From the NCBI GenBank assembly GCA_023653785.1, contig JAMKCH010057146.1, forward strand, positions 1-64,000: DNA of 64,000 bases, in the 5' to 3' direction. Each line of letters begins with the position of its first letter. Within the stretch, counting starts at the first letter, position 1. The stretch is from Ophioderma brevispina (taxonomy: Eukaryota > Echinodermata > Ophiuroidea > Amphilepidida > Ophiodermatidae). The notes below the pieces were generated by a model that saw nothing but the letters and a program-made list of their open reading frames with translations, was not told the DNA's origin and made no database searches. The translations under genes and the position numbers were made by a program. Of the stretch, positions 34,630 through 46,600 are shown piece by piece.

Positions 34630-36465
34630 GGGTCATTCCATGCCAAAACACCAAGTGTGGAACCCACTCTATCCGATTCGTTGAAATTGCAGTGCAAGGT
34701 ACATGTACATTTTATGGGGCTGCAGTGCAGAGGAGGTCAAAAAGAAAAAATTCAAATTCCATTCCGTTTTGATGAAGTTATGGGCTCTCAAAGTGTTACG
34801 ACTCGGACTCTTAAAATTGTGATTCAGTATTAAAAAAAACTGTATTAATGAATTTTCGTTATTGCCACTGTGCATCAATAAACAAGCAAGTAGAATTTCT
34901 TTGTATCCCCCTACTAAAAATAGGACCCTCAAAGAGTCTGCATGGTTGCAAAATGGAAAAAATGGGACCCCACAGGGGCGCTTTTGACGCGTACACCTGT
35001 ATGAAGTTCTAGCAGTGAAAAAAAATATGAGCATCCGCCTTCTAACCAATCATTGTATAGAAAGTTTTTTGTATTTTTGATATGTCTTCAGTGTGAAAAA
35101 AATGTGGATTACATATCAAGCAAAATTATGCTCAGTGGTTTAAAAGTGTGAATTCAGAAAACCTTTCACTATAAAATTGAAAAAATTTGACAATTTGGGG
35201 ATTTTTTGTTTCATCACTACAGACCACCTTAGATGTGATCAGTATCATCCAAAAAATGTCCCAAAAAAATCCTACATGGACAGGTAGGTGTCCCAGTTCA
35301 AAATTTTCTAGTACTCTTTGCTGTGGTAGAAAGGTCTTCTGAAATTCTGCAATTAAAAACCAAAATGGGCCAAACTTTGTTTCATCGTTTTTACTGAAGA
35401 CATCAAAAATAACAAAACAAAACTATAGCACAAGGATTGTTATAGTGTAATGCTAAAATTGTTCAAGCTTAGAACTTCATATAAGGTGTACGCGTCAAGT
35501 TAGCCGCCCTCTATGCGTGGTCCAATTTTAGTCCCAATTTGTAGCTGGGCAATTATATGAGGGCTTATTTGTACTTGTTAATTAGTAGTCAGTCACAAGA
35601 AAAATGAAGATCTCCATTGATTAATTACGAGAAAAAGGCCACCAAAGATGCTACATTAAAACATGGTCTTCTGAAAGTTCACTTAGGCCGGAGTCGTAAA
35701 AACTTGAAAAGCCGTCTTTAACCTTCGACAACGAGATGGATTTGAATTTTTCTTTGACCTCATCTGTAGCACCACAAAATGTTAGTTCTGCTGAGCATAA
35801 CCTTTTTGTCTTCATTATCTTTTACATTTAGACATTATCGTATATCAGTAAACGTAAGGTATGCCGCTGTACCATGCTTGGTATCAACAATAAGCAAATG
35901 CCCAAAATTTACAGTCATCTGACATCGTCAGATTTTTCAAAACTTACCTCAAACAGGACTCTGTAGCATTACAATACTACAGAACAAGATTCCACACGTT
36001 GTGTGCACCAAACGGCGAAAATCCCTAAGTTACTAATTAGATGAATTTCAACGAGAATTATTTACTCCCTAAAACTGTCATGAGTGAGTGGTTGCCAGTT
36101 TCGGAGTTTGGAGGGTCAAAGGTCGACACGCGTTTGTTTGTTGGTCAACAAAACAACGTGTGGATTCTTGTTCTGTAGTATTGTAAGATCCTGTTTGAGG
36201 TAAGTTTGAAAAATCTTGACGATGTCAGATGACTTTAAATTTGGCATTTGCTTATTGTTGATACCAAGGCCAGTAACAGCGGCATAACCTTTACGTTAGC
36301 TGATATACGATAATGTCCAAATGTTAAAAGATGAATGAAAGACAAAAAGGTTATGCTCAGCAGAAAACTAAACAAAATGTACGGCCTACAGTACCTTGAC
36401 TGTTAATTTCAACAAAACTGAGGAGAGTGGGTTCCAAACCTTGGTGTTTTGGCATGGAATGACCC
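34630..36465. mobile_element. Nested fold-back element, 1.84 kb
   Basis: The termini are long inverted repeats: GGGTCATTCCATGCCAAAAC ACCAAG on the left (34630) and CTTGGTGTTTTGGCATGG AATGACCC on the right (ending 36465). Inside are two palindromes. The first is centred near 35230: AGTCGTAA-flanked blocks at about 34798 and 35690, and GACGCGTACACCTGTATGAA (34987) with TTCATATAAGGTGTACGCGT (35478). The second has arms of about 220-250 bases at 35790-36010 and 36140-36365 (left arm CTGCTGAGCATAACCTTTTT, right arm its inverse at 36343), around a ~130-base spacer. The second palindrome appears to sit inside the right arm of the first. No coding frame is supported and no target duplication is clear. 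Confidence 0.75.
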
Positions 36466-38832
36466 TATTTTTTAATCAGGGAAGAACAATTGTCAATGGG
36501 AATTGACTGTGTGACAGCATGCCGTTGCCGATCCCCGTAAGCAATTTTAATTCGTTCAATCACACTCAGTTTAAGGGAGCTTCTGCGGTTGCCAGTTGGG
36601 AATATGTTGCGAGAGCCTCGACAGCAAAGGAATGAACCATAGCAAACGGCACCATAATGCAGTGGGCACCAGCAAAAAACCAGTATGCTATGTCATCATT
36701 TGTATGCACATTTGATGTCCGATGACGTATGCAGATGGTATGCTGGTTGCTGTTGTGATGTGATCTATTATAAGAAAAGACCTTCTCTGGTAAGTGTCTG
36801 CCTTGTTTTACGAACGAGGATAATATGAAACAATTTTATTAGCTCCGAATATTTGCGAAAACCTGTTTTCTTCGGAGCCTATTCATTACACTGCTACAGG
36901 TTATTGTATATAGCCGGGAGCGGGCAGACGTCACATCGCGGTGAAAACAAAGGGGAAGCCCAGGGTATCCTGCTGCTTGCCTATCTCAAGAAATATCTTG
37001 AGATCCGATCAAAAATTGATTACATATAAGAAAACTTCCAGCACTCCATACACGGTCCATAGTAAGTTTCACGCATCGCAGAGAGAGCGAGTGTGTGTGC
37101 CAATTCAACAACTGCGACCGACAGAAATGATAATTGTGAATTCAGTAAATCTGCTGCTGCACGTTTTTAAGTACACTCTTCTGCAAACCTAATAGAGCGG
37201 TCCATAACGAAAACGTCATTCCGATTAAATGCGTCTGATTGCTCGTATATTTAGGGTTGCATTGCCATGATTGCGAACTAGTACAGGGAACCTTTACGTC
37301 GTTTTTTGACATTGGTGGTCAGCACGACGTAAAGACCAATAATGCATTGAAAAGCCGTAGCAATCAAGCACTGTATAAAGTGTATAGACTCATGGACTCG
37401 TCGACGCAGTGCTGCGTCGGAAGTCAATTACACTAAGAAAAATAACCCTAATGGCCGCAGTATGTATCATGCACCTACTTGTACTTGTTATTTATCTCCT
37501 GCAATTCTGTTTTTCGATGAAAGTAAATATTTTGCAGGAATTTTGGAGATATTCTTGTCGGGATTCGTGCTACACGATTTGACTTATGTAATGTCGTTAT
37601 ACTAGAAATGAGGGTGATGATTCATAAATGTGAAATGCAAAAGATTGACAATGACTCGTCTGACATACCCGAAATTTCAGTATGACTCCGTTGGGACTAA
37701 TTGCGAACTACATGTAGATTGATCAACAACAACTTGAACAAGTCATTGTCAAATCATGATCATGATGAATGATGACCTGACTGTAAGTGTAAAACAAAAT
37801 AATGAGAATTCATACATTTAGCATTTACCTTAACTTCTGTGGGGATCAACCCCGGTCCACGTTCAAACCACGTATAATTCCACCGGGAGGCGAAAACTTG
37901 ATGGGTACATCCAAGTTTTACAATCACAATTTCAATGCGGTCAACGAAAGGTCAACACTATTCGTTCACCGAACCGTCCCACGACAAGAAAGTTCACAAA
38001 GAAATCGCCGTTATTTCGCAGTCCTTGTATTAATCAGGTCAGTTTCCTTTATATCAGGGGTTCACCCGATATATGAGAGCAATTAGCGCGATTTTAGACC
38101 ATCGGTTTCTGTATAATTCACGAAAATCTAAAATTCCAGTTTGACAACTTACAGGTTACATTGCCAAAAAGTACACGGGAAAATGGCAGACATAGCTCAC
38201 CCCAACTTCCGCAAAGGTCAAATATCTTTCCGCGTGTGACATTTTAGCTCACTACTCAAAATACAGATTATTACCGTTATCTTAACCTAGATTTTCCAAT
38301 GAATAAGACCTTATTCTATGTAGTGATTGCTACAAAAACAACAAAAATAAATAAGCAAGCACTTTATCGTCACTGGTTTTTATCGCGCAAGATGACCAAC
38401 CGCACAGTGGCAGTCAAATGACTATAACCTCGTTGCCAACGTGTATACTCGATTTTGCACGTATTAATTTGCTTTAAAGAGTGACATGCGCCCGAGAAAT
38501 GAGTAAATAAGGGGTGTGACTCCGGTCAAATGACGTAATTTTCTAATTTTGGACAGACATGAACATGGCGAGAAAAGCAGGGAAGCCCCGTGCATGGTCG
38601 CTTATCTCCAGAGTGAGATATATCTCCGAAGCCCGAAACAATCTCTTGTAAAAAGATCAAGGATGTCAAATTGTCAGCTGTCGGTCCCTTTGTTTCTTTG
38701 TCAGATTTGTTGTTGTAGTTGTGAAAATGTAAACACTGAAGTATCAATAAATGACACAATGCTTTATGGGCTATTCTACAAATTTCGGTGCCATGGTGCT
38801 TTTACTACAAGTATATATTTCGCATTTTCTTT
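36466..38832. other. Non-genic stretch, ~2.4 kb
   Basis: Several short frames exist (36941-37192, 37802-38086, 38549-38842, all plus) but none shows a recognised domain or consistent splice structure. A small inverted word pair TTTACGTCG/CGACGTAAA lies around 37291-37335. Confidence 0.45.
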
Positions 38833-38886
38833 GTTATTTTGATACAACTCGATGAGTTTGTTATTTTGATACAACTCGATGAGTTC
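38833..38886. repeat. 27-bp perfect tandem duplication
   Basis: Two adjacent 27-base copies, beginning GTTATTTTGATACAACTCGA, differ only at the last base. Confidence 0.9.
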
Positions 38887-39088
38887 TACTCAGAACACAC
38901 CATACTTTGCTATACTTTTGATGACATTATCAGTTTGAGATTTAACCAGAAATGGTCCGAAAAATGCAAAAATCCGTTTCACATTTTTTGGGGGTGCACT
39001 TATATAGGACTTTAATATTTCCTTTTCAAAAATTCAAAAAACTAAAAAATTTTTGTTTTAATATTTAAAGAAATATATGTTCCAAACC

Positions 39089-39308
39089 CAGTGGCGTAAC
39101 CGGGGGGGGGGCAGCTTCCTCCCTGTGGGGAATCTCTCCCCCCCCCCCCCCGAAATATTAGTGAATTTCTGCACATGCGCCAATTTACATAAACAACATA
39201 GGCCTACTATACTATAACAAATTTTAATATAGGCCTATTCTTGCCCCCCTGGAAATACATGTCCCCCCCCCCCCCCCGCCGCCCTGAAAAAAAATGGTTA
39301 CGCCACTG
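39089..39308. mobile_element. Small hAT-type element with CAGTGGCGTAACC ends
   Basis: CAGTGGCGTAACC (39089-39101) and GGTTACGCCACTG (39296-39308) are exact inverse 13-mers. The interior is made of G and C runs plus an AT segment holding two TAGGCCTA octamers. The flanking 8-mers TCCAAACC and ATCAAAAC match at 5 of 8 positions, so a decayed 8-bp duplication is possible. CAGTGGCG ends are typical of hAT-derived MITEs. Confidence 0.75.
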
Positions 39309-41836
39309 ATCAAAACACTTTTTTTCAAATGTATCTTAATATTTTATTTTAACATAAAACACACTTTCCACGAAAATGATGTTGGCCTAATCTACGTTAT
39401 CCGCGCAACTAAGACTATAGTAGGATTTTTATTCCTGTCAGTTCATTAAAAGTTTTTGGGGTGTTTCGACGATTCCATTCGTTCTGAGAGTTGTATACTT
39501 TACCCAATCAGTATTAATAGAAATGCATGTCACGATACCAGATAAGATTAAGGCCATAATTAAAAAATGTCCTTTTTCAGAAAAATATTACAAAGCAAAT
39601 GCACTGAATAAATTCCAAACATCAAACTTCAACAAACTATGAAGCATTCAACATACGAAAATGATACGAGTAAGTAATTATTACTCACAAAAGTTCTTTT
39701 ACGTCACGAAAGAATACTAGAAAATCTGACCCGTTTACATTTCATTCATCTTTTGAAATAATATTTGATAGCTTGGTTCAACATTTAAGTAGTTTAGAGT
39801 TTGGTGAATCAAACACACTACAATATTACGTGGCCTAATCCTCCTTTTCACCCAGCCTCGATGTCATGACACTTTATCCGTTCTTTGAACAAAGGAATCG
39901 ATAGCAGTGTCTCGCACTTTAGACAATCTATTCAATTGAATCTGGTATGAAGCCTGTACATATTTTATACAAAAAGTTCAGGTAAAATGGGTTAAAGCAT
40001 CATAGTCTGTTGAACAAAAGTGAATATTTCAACGCTGTTGTTTTCGATATCAACACATCCCCCTCCAAGCCTTCTTACCATCAACATATGCATTTATTGA
40101 CAGGAATAAAAAATCAGACTATAACTAAATTAGAACATGATGTAGCAATCCTATCATAGATTGGAATTTGTCAACCTGGAACGCTTCAAATACTTCATTT
40201 GTGTTTTAGAAAATAGTGAAGTTTGGTTTTGAACCGACCGTTTTATCCTATAAGAACTATGGTGTGAACAACGTTTTCCAGCGCCATTAATACACAAGAA
40301 TAAAATCGGAATTTATGCTCATTAAATAAGGTAATCGCTTAAAGTTACATTGAATGAGAACTTCAATTTTATTACAGCAATAGCGATAGTTTTGTGCTGT
40401 ACTGAAACAGAAGTTATGGAAAAAAGGTACAAATATCAGCTAATATCATAGAACAATACTTCCACTAAAGTTGAAAAATGACCTCAATGCGTTAGTGAGT
40501 ATAACAAGAAAACGTGTATTCCTTTGCCAAACATAGTCTGTTTGTATTATAGAGAGATATTCCAAGAAAAATATTTCTACTCTTTGTATGTTTCATACAC
40601 GTAATTGATGATGAAATGACACTATCAGTAAAAATTATACTGGATAACGTTGTTCACATCGGAGAAAAGTTACACAAAAAAAGGCATTCAATGGTCTGCA
40701 AAATATAAATGTGAGAAGTGGTGTTCGTAAATTTATTGATCCAGTATCTTCAACATGCTGACTTATAAAAACGTTTCATATTAAGTAGATTTGAATCAAC
40801 TTAATTTTTAATTTTCTGGAGTTGGAATGGCACCGATTTTTGTAGAATAGCCCATACAAGAAAATAAAAAAACATTCTCTGCTTTTGTCACGTGAATGAA
40901 AGTTTAATGAAATTGTTCAAAATCAAATTAGATATGCATCGTGTACATGGAAAATAATGTTAAAGAGTGCCAATGCTTTTGCTTTCAGCTAGCTCACCCT
41001 CGACCCATGGACTCCCAGAATTTGTTTTCGCGCTGGCCGCTTTACGCGTGGGATTTTTGGGCCGATTTTTTTGTAATAGTCTGACTTTTAAATGCGCTTC
41101 TTTTCATACCAAAATAATTAAAATCGGCCAATCCGTTAATGAGTTAATTAGTGGGGTCCCATGGACCCCCCCCCCCCTTGGGCACTAACGGAAGTCATTT
41201 GAGAATATTTTAAAAATCAAAGAACCAAAGCGATTTTTTGCTGGTATAAGTTACACATATATACATACAAGTAAACAATTATTAGAAACATTAAGAAAAC
41301 AAACAATTTCATCATGGACGTTGCTAAACCGTTACTGTACAAACTCTAGGGGAAAATGACGTGTACATTGTGCAACACCCGTAAAAAATACAGATTCCCT
41401 AAAACTGAAAGTTTTGGGTAAAATGGAATTGGGTCTTCTAGAATAGATACAACATAAATAAGTTTTCAAAATGTTTGATGTAAGCGCAGGCTCATTTTTA
41501 ATTTCGTCTTTTTGCCCAATTTGCGCGTGTTTTGAAAACAATGTTTTACCCTATTGCAGTAAAATAACAAATTTCATTTTTTATTGTGATTTCGAGTGTT
41601 TTATGATCCTTCACATGTGTTATAAAATTCGTGCAAAAATTCTCGGAAAGTGGTTCCTAGGGGGGGCCCCCCCCCCACCACCACCCATTTGCCTATCGCT
41701 GTTATAAGGATTTGGTCGGTTACCCATGCTCGTTCCAAAAAAAAAAAGATGGGACTAGCTGCAAATGCGGGACTACGTTATGGGTATCACAATTACAAAT
41801 AATCAAGTTCTAGTCCCGCTAGGGTACTGAACTTAA
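39309..41836. other. Non-genic stretch, ~2.5 kb
   Basis: AT-rich DNA without a supportable gene. A C run precedes CTTGGGCAC near 41168-41177 and another C run is near 41667-41677; these may be small repeat fragments. Confidence 0.45.
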
Positions 41837-42114
41837 CAGTGGCGTAAACCAGACCTTTGCAAGGGGGGGGGGGGCTGGGGCTGAGGGGGTGCCAAGGTTT
41901 TTTTTTTAGGGGGAAATTTGGGTCCTTCTCCATAGAAACTGTACAAAAAGTCAGTTCACTTTTGTACACTGTACAAAAAGTCAGTTCATTCACTGCTACA
42001 AAAAGTCAGTTCAGCCCCCCACCCCCAGCGGGGGCGGGGGGGGGGGGGGATGAAGGGGGACAAGGTTTCTGTTTGGGGGCTTTTGGCGCCCCCCCCCCTG
42101 CGGTTACGCCACTG
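41837..42114. mobile_element. Small hAT-type element with CAGTGGCGTAAACC ends
   Basis: CAGTGGCGTAAACC at the left and CGGTTACGCCACTG at the right are inverted termini. Inside are G-run blocks and three copies of TACAAAAAGTCAGTTCA at about 41942-42014. The block TGGGTCCTTCTCCATAGA also appears in the fragment at 52505-52690. The 131-codon plus-strand frame across it (41857-42252) is low complexity and not a gene. Confidence 0.72.
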
Positions 42115-42258
42115 GAAATTTCAGTTGTGATTGTGACTGGTTCAATGATACAAATAGGAAAACTTAAGCTAAAATATCAGCAAAATATCAAGACAAATTT
42201 TGGTGTGACATTTTTTTTGTATATTTTAAAGTATATATTATCATGTGTGTGAGAAACA

Positions 42259-42390
42259 GGTCCAGCAAGGTGGTATAATTTCACTTCAATTGTCCCTGTA
42301 GGGGATTATTTCATGAAAACTAGTATATTTCATCCACAAATTGGTCCAGCCAGGGGTATATTTTCACTGAAAAATTGTCCCGGTTAAGTG
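42259..42390. repeat. Imperfect ~85-bp direct repeat
   Basis: GGTCCAGCAAGGTGGTATAA followed by TTTCACT and AATTGTCCC (42259) returns as GGTCCAGCCAGGGGTATATT with TTTCACT and AATTGTCCC (about 42343). Confidence 0.6.
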
Positions 42391-42419
42391 TTAACGGTGC
42401 AAGAGACATTCCAGCAATT

Positions 42420-42515
42420 AATAATTAATTATTTATTTATTTATTATTTGTTTGTTTTATTTATTTATTTCTTTGTTTGTTATTTAATTATTTATTTATT
42501 ATTTTTTATTATTTA
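42420..42515. repeat. (ATTT)n low-complexity tract
   Basis: Repeated ATTT/TTTA tetramers with some TTTG units, just outside the LTR retrotransposon. Confidence 0.8.
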
Positions 42516-42605
42516 AAACCTTAGTTTTCTGAATATATTTTAATACTTATTTCATGGAAGCCGTATATATAAATGCGTGCATCTTTATGTAATAACGGGT
42601 GTAAT

Positions 42606-42968
42606 TGTTATGACGTCTTGTAGGCGTCTAAGGGCAGAAATACCTTCAAACACTAATAAACGAGCCTTGTGCACAAGTGATCTGAATTTTATATAATATA
42701 ACAGATTTTAATGATTTGTAATTGGTTCAAGAATTTGGTATGTCCAAAACAACATTACATATATAATTACACACAATTAGTTAAGATTACTTAGGGTTTA
42801 CTAGTGTCCTGTGTTGAAAGCGTTGCAGTTCAACGATGATATGTCCTCACAGCGAAGACTTCAAAAATGACAGCATGCAAAGTCACGCTTATAAAATCCT
42901 CAAGTAATATTCCATTGGAATCTTCTCAGTCCTGAAGGTAATTTTGTCCAGCAGTTCAATCAAGCAGT
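42606..42968 (-). repeat. 3' LTR, truncated (R-U5 side only)
   Basis: It aligns with 48218-48565 of the 5' LTR, sharing GATCTGAATTTTATATAATA, AATTTGGTATGTCCAAAACA and AACGATGATATGTCCTCACA. Similarity stops after CAGTTCAA near 42963. The remaining ~680 bases of the LTR (the U3 side in element direction) and the polypurine tract are missing. The stretch 42969-43130 matches neither LTR. Confidence 0.8.
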
Positions 42969-43130
42969 TTGGAAAATTTTCCAAAATCTGACTTTATACC
43001 TTTAACCATTTTGTGGTTAATTTTACATACAGTTTACACAGTGCAAATTTTACACTTTTTATAATGTTCTTGCATTGCTGCCTTCAGTCTATATTACATA
43101 AAGTTGTAATATCAAATTTCTGAACAAAAT

Positions 43131-43571
43131 TTAGGCAGCTCTGGACAAGGCATCTGCCAAGACATTTTCTTTTCCTTTGATATGTCTTATGTCCAGATTG
43201 TATTCTTGTAGAGTTAAACTCCACCTGACAAGTCTTTGATTTCTGTTTTTCATCTTGTGGATGAAAGTCAACGGATTATGGTCCGTGTACACTAGAACTG
43301 GGTGCACTGTTGTACTCAAGTACACTTCAAAATTTTGCAATGACAGTAGCAATGCAAGACATTCTCTCTCTATTGTTGAGTAGTTTTTCTGATGTTTGTC
43401 AAACTTCTTAGAGTAATAACATACAGGATGATCTACATCATTTTCATCTGCTTGCATGAGAACTCCACCACAGCCTACATCACTGGCAACAACTGCCAAT
43501 TTGAATTGTTTCTGAAAGTCTGGCGCAATCAAAACTGGCGCATTCATCAAAAATAGACTTGATTTTCTCAA
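43131..43571 (-). pseudogene. RNase H domain of the Gmr1-like element
   Basis: A 146-codon frame with a gypsy-type RNase H, which would degrade the RNA strand of the RNA-DNA hybrid. Visible: AVVASDVGCGGVLMQ (residues 26-40), where the first catalytic Asp of the usual DAS is Val28; YYSKKF (52-57); STIERECLAL (65-74) with the catalytic Glu; and YTDHNPL (95-101) with a catalytic Asp. It ends HIKGKENVLADALSR, then a stop. In most Ty3/gypsy elements integrase would follow; here only the 3' LTR follows. The loss at residue 28 would inactivate the enzyme. Confidence 0.85.
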
Positions 43572-44348
43572 ACGCTTTTTGGCATTGCTCTGAACACATA
43601 AATTTTGCGTTTTTCTTCAGAAGGTTGGTCCGCGGACACGCAATTTCTGAGAAATTTGGACAGTATTTTCTGTAATACCCGACCATACCTAAGAATCTCA
43701 TGAGATCTCTTTTGCTTTGTGATGTGGGGAATTTCTCAATTGCTTCAACTTTTGCAGTAATTGGCCTAATTTGCCCTTATCCTACAACATGCCCTAAGTA
43801 TGTGACATTTGCATGGCAAAATTCACTTTTCACCAGATTCACAGTTAAACCTGCTTCAGATAGTTTCTCAAACAATTGACGGAGCTGTCTCATGTGTTCT
43901 TCCCATGTCTCACTGTACACAAGGAGATCATCTACATAGGCTTCACAATTTTCTATGTCTGCAACTACTCTGTTCACTAATCTCTGAAATGTTGCGGCAG
44001 AATTTTTGAGACCAAATGCCATTCTTTTGTATTGGTATAAGCCATCGGGCGTACAAAGGCTGAAATTTCTTTGGCACGGTCAGTGAGGGGAACTTGCCAA
44101 TACCCCTTCAACAAATCAAATTTGCTAACAAATTTGGCATTTCCAACTCTATCTATGCAATCATCAATCCATGGGATCGGATATGAGTCGGTTTTGGAAC
44201 AGAGGTTGACTTTTCGAAAATCTGTGACAAATCGAAATGAACCATCAGGTTTGGGAACCAGAACACATTGGGAACTCCATTCACTATTGCTTTGCTCTAC
44301 TATTCCATTGTCTAACATGTATTTCACCTCATTTCTGATATGTTGCAA
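43572..44348 (-). pseudogene. Reverse transcriptase domain of the Gmr1-like element
   Basis: RT spread over three frames. The first (44348-43977) carries NGIVEQSNSEWSSQCVLVPK, FRFVTDFRKVN and FVSKFDLLKGYWQVPLTDRA with the first catalytic Asp. A frameshift near 44040 leads to the second (44022-43777), with MAFGLKNSAATFQRLVN and the YVDD box at 43938-43927, then HANVTYLGHVVG. A third piece (43701-43480) has MRFLGMVGYYRKYCPNFSEI, the connection segment before RNase H. All are classic gypsy-type blocks in order. The linker upstream (about 44560-44350) also resembles the gypsy pre-RT segment. It is not translatable as one protein. Confidence 0.88.
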
Positions 44349-44562
44349 CTTGATTGGATTAACTCTATAAGGATGTTGCTTTATCGGATCAGATTCACCT
44401 ACATCAATGTCATGAGTTATGACATGTGTCTCACTGGTACATCAGGAATATGTTTTCTCACTCAAGAATTAACTCTTTCAATTCACCTTGCTGACTCTCT
44501 GGGAAATGACCTAGTTTCTTGTCTAAATTGGCAAGTATATCAGAATTTTGCAATTTGACACC

Positions 44563-45610
44563 TTAATCATTTTCTGTGTTTACAGTGCTGTCTTGTTCAG
44601 GTACTGACTCTATGATGTCATCATTTGCACACTCATCACTAACATTGACCGACATTACACACGCAGGCTTAATAGTATCATCACCTCTTTCATTATACTC
44701 TTTGAGCATATTTATGTGACATAACTGTCGACTTTTACGTCTGCCTGGTGTTTTGATCACATAGTCAAGGTCTCCCACTTTGTTCTCAATCTCATATGGT
44801 CCAAATACTTGGCTTGCAAAGGATGCCCTTGTATTGGAAAAAGTGCCAAAACTTTGTCACCTGGTTTGAATACTCTGTTCCTGGCATCTTTGTCATACCA
44901 CGTTTTCATTTTTGCCTGGCTCTGTTTGAGATTTTGTTTGGCAATTTCTGTGACTCTTTGGAGCCTGTGTCTGAATTGAGACACATAGTCTAACAAATTC
45001 ACATCAGGATTTTCACACAACCACTTTTCTTTCAGTAGTTTCAATGGTCCCTGTACTTTGTGACCAAACACCAACTCAAATGGACTGAATCCTAATGACT
45101 CTTGTACAGCCTCCCTGGTAGCAAACAACAGGAGATGAACTCCCTCATCCCAATCCCCCTCAAATTCAAAACAATAGGTCTTGATCATTGTTTTCAATGT
45201 TTGGTGGTACCTTTCTAGGGCCCCCTGGGATTCTGGGTGGTATGCTGAAGAACTGTACTGGGAAATTCCCAACTGGTCCATGACTTGTTGGAATAAACCT
45301 GACATGAAATTTGATCCTTGATCAGACTGAATTGATTTTGGAAGGCCTACTAGGGTGAAAAACTTTGTTAGAGCTTTCACTATATTCTGTGCCCTAATAT
45401 TTCTCAAGGGTATAGCCTCAGGGAATCTTGTGGAAGCACACATGATGGTCAGTAAATACTGATTTCCTGACTTCGTCTTTGGAAGTGGTCCTACGCAATC
45501 TATTAAGACCCTACTAAATGGCTCATCAAATGCTGGTATTGGTTGCAAAGGAGCAGTAGGAATTTTCTGATTGGGCTTGCCCACCATTTGACATGTTGTG
45601 ACAATTCTTA
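44563..45610 (-). pseudogene. Integrase of the Gmr1-like element
   Basis: The 276-codon frame 45587-44757 holds the integrase core that would insert the cDNA into the genome. The DD35E triad is complete: Asp30 (LIDCVG), Asp89 (QSDQGSNF) and Glu125 (ALERYHQT), with 35 residues between the last two. YHPESQGALERYH and FGHKVQGPL are typical of gypsy integrases. Part of the zinc-binding HHCC region lies just upstream in another frame (CQMVGKP). A frameshift near 44775 continues into 44778-44563 with GDLDYVIKTPGRRK and HINMLKEY; GPYEI is readable across the shift, giving the GPY/F module. Position 5' of RT is the key oddity of the element. Confidence 0.92.
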
Positions 45611-46279
45611 CAATACTCCGACCGTCTTTTCTGAGTTTAGGCCACCAAAAATTACTCCTTATTCTGTCATGTGTTTTTTCTCACACCTAAATGTCTTGCC
45701 ATGGGACCATCACTGGGCTATGCCTCTCACTTCCCTATGGTCCTACCTTGGCACTACAATTTGATGCACAGCCTTCCATTCTTCATCTACAAGTGCATCG
45801 GGTGGCCTCCATTTCCTCATGAAGGACACCATTTGTTTGTAGAAACATACCGGATGTTTTTTCTCGGCTTCCTATTGCGTCAATGCCCTGTCACCTAATT
45901 TCCTAAGTGCTGGGCCACTGTGCTGCTTATTTACCAGCTGTTAATGGCTTACAGGGCTCCTTTACGTCCCCTCATATGCTCAGGCTGCGGCTATATTTTC
46001 CATTGTTTACACTTGTCAACTTTGTTTGTGCTCAGGGGCGGATTTTCACTACTAGGGAATTTAGTCTCCCCTGAAGATGGAAGATGACATCCAAATTCTC
46101 TAATTTTTGAGAGAAAAGTCTCCTCCAAATTTGGGACCAAGTCAACCTCGATCTCTTCTTAGTGTGTGATATTTTGACTCATCACCTGCTCACTGTTTTC
46201 CTTGAGGCTTTTCTGGTCTTGACCTAGTTACTCACATGCTGGGAAATGTCTATTTTTCCTCATCAATTCCATCCCCGGT

Positions 46280-46600
46280 CATGGTCACCTGGGAAAGCTA
46301 TGGGATCTGGGAGGTACTTTCCCCCCTGCCAAATCATTCCCTAACACCATGGATACCCTTTTACTGGGAGTTCTTGTCTAACCCCAATTGTGACAGCTCC
46401 CGAAACTAGTCTGATTTCAAATTCATTTGTGAGAGGGACACTATACAATCCATAGCTATCCCGATCAATGCACTAGTTCCTGTGAACTCTCATATCAAAT
46501 GGAAGTGCATCGTCCAATAGCAGGACCTGTGCGCAGCACGTGTCCCGCATGATTCTAATGGGTTTTGGATCTAAACTGTCACCTGAAAGTGACACAATCC
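46280..46600 (-). pseudogene. Retropepsin-like protease remnant
   Basis: One minus-strand frame reads IRIMRDTCCAQVLLLDDALP, then YGLYSVPLTNEFEIRLVSGA and VRQELPVKGYPW, ending near GMIWQGGK. This follows the layout of retroviral-type aspartic proteases in gypsy elements: a DTG-type active site, then flap and hydrophobic blocks. The DTG position reads DTC (46544-46536) and there are internal stops. It lies between gag and integrase, so the pol order is PR-IN-RT-RH. Assignment rests on motif order. Confidence 0.6.

Noticed and set aside
34669..35049. 126-codon minus-strand frame
   Set aside because: It lies within an arm of the nested fold-back and has no recognisable motif.
41857..42252. 131-codon plus-strand frame
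   Set aside because: It crosses the G runs and triple repeat of the hAT-type element and continues into unrelated flank; not a gene.
43809..45898. Plus-strand frames opposite the retrotransposon
   Set aside because: Antisense shadows of the integrase and RT coding regions.
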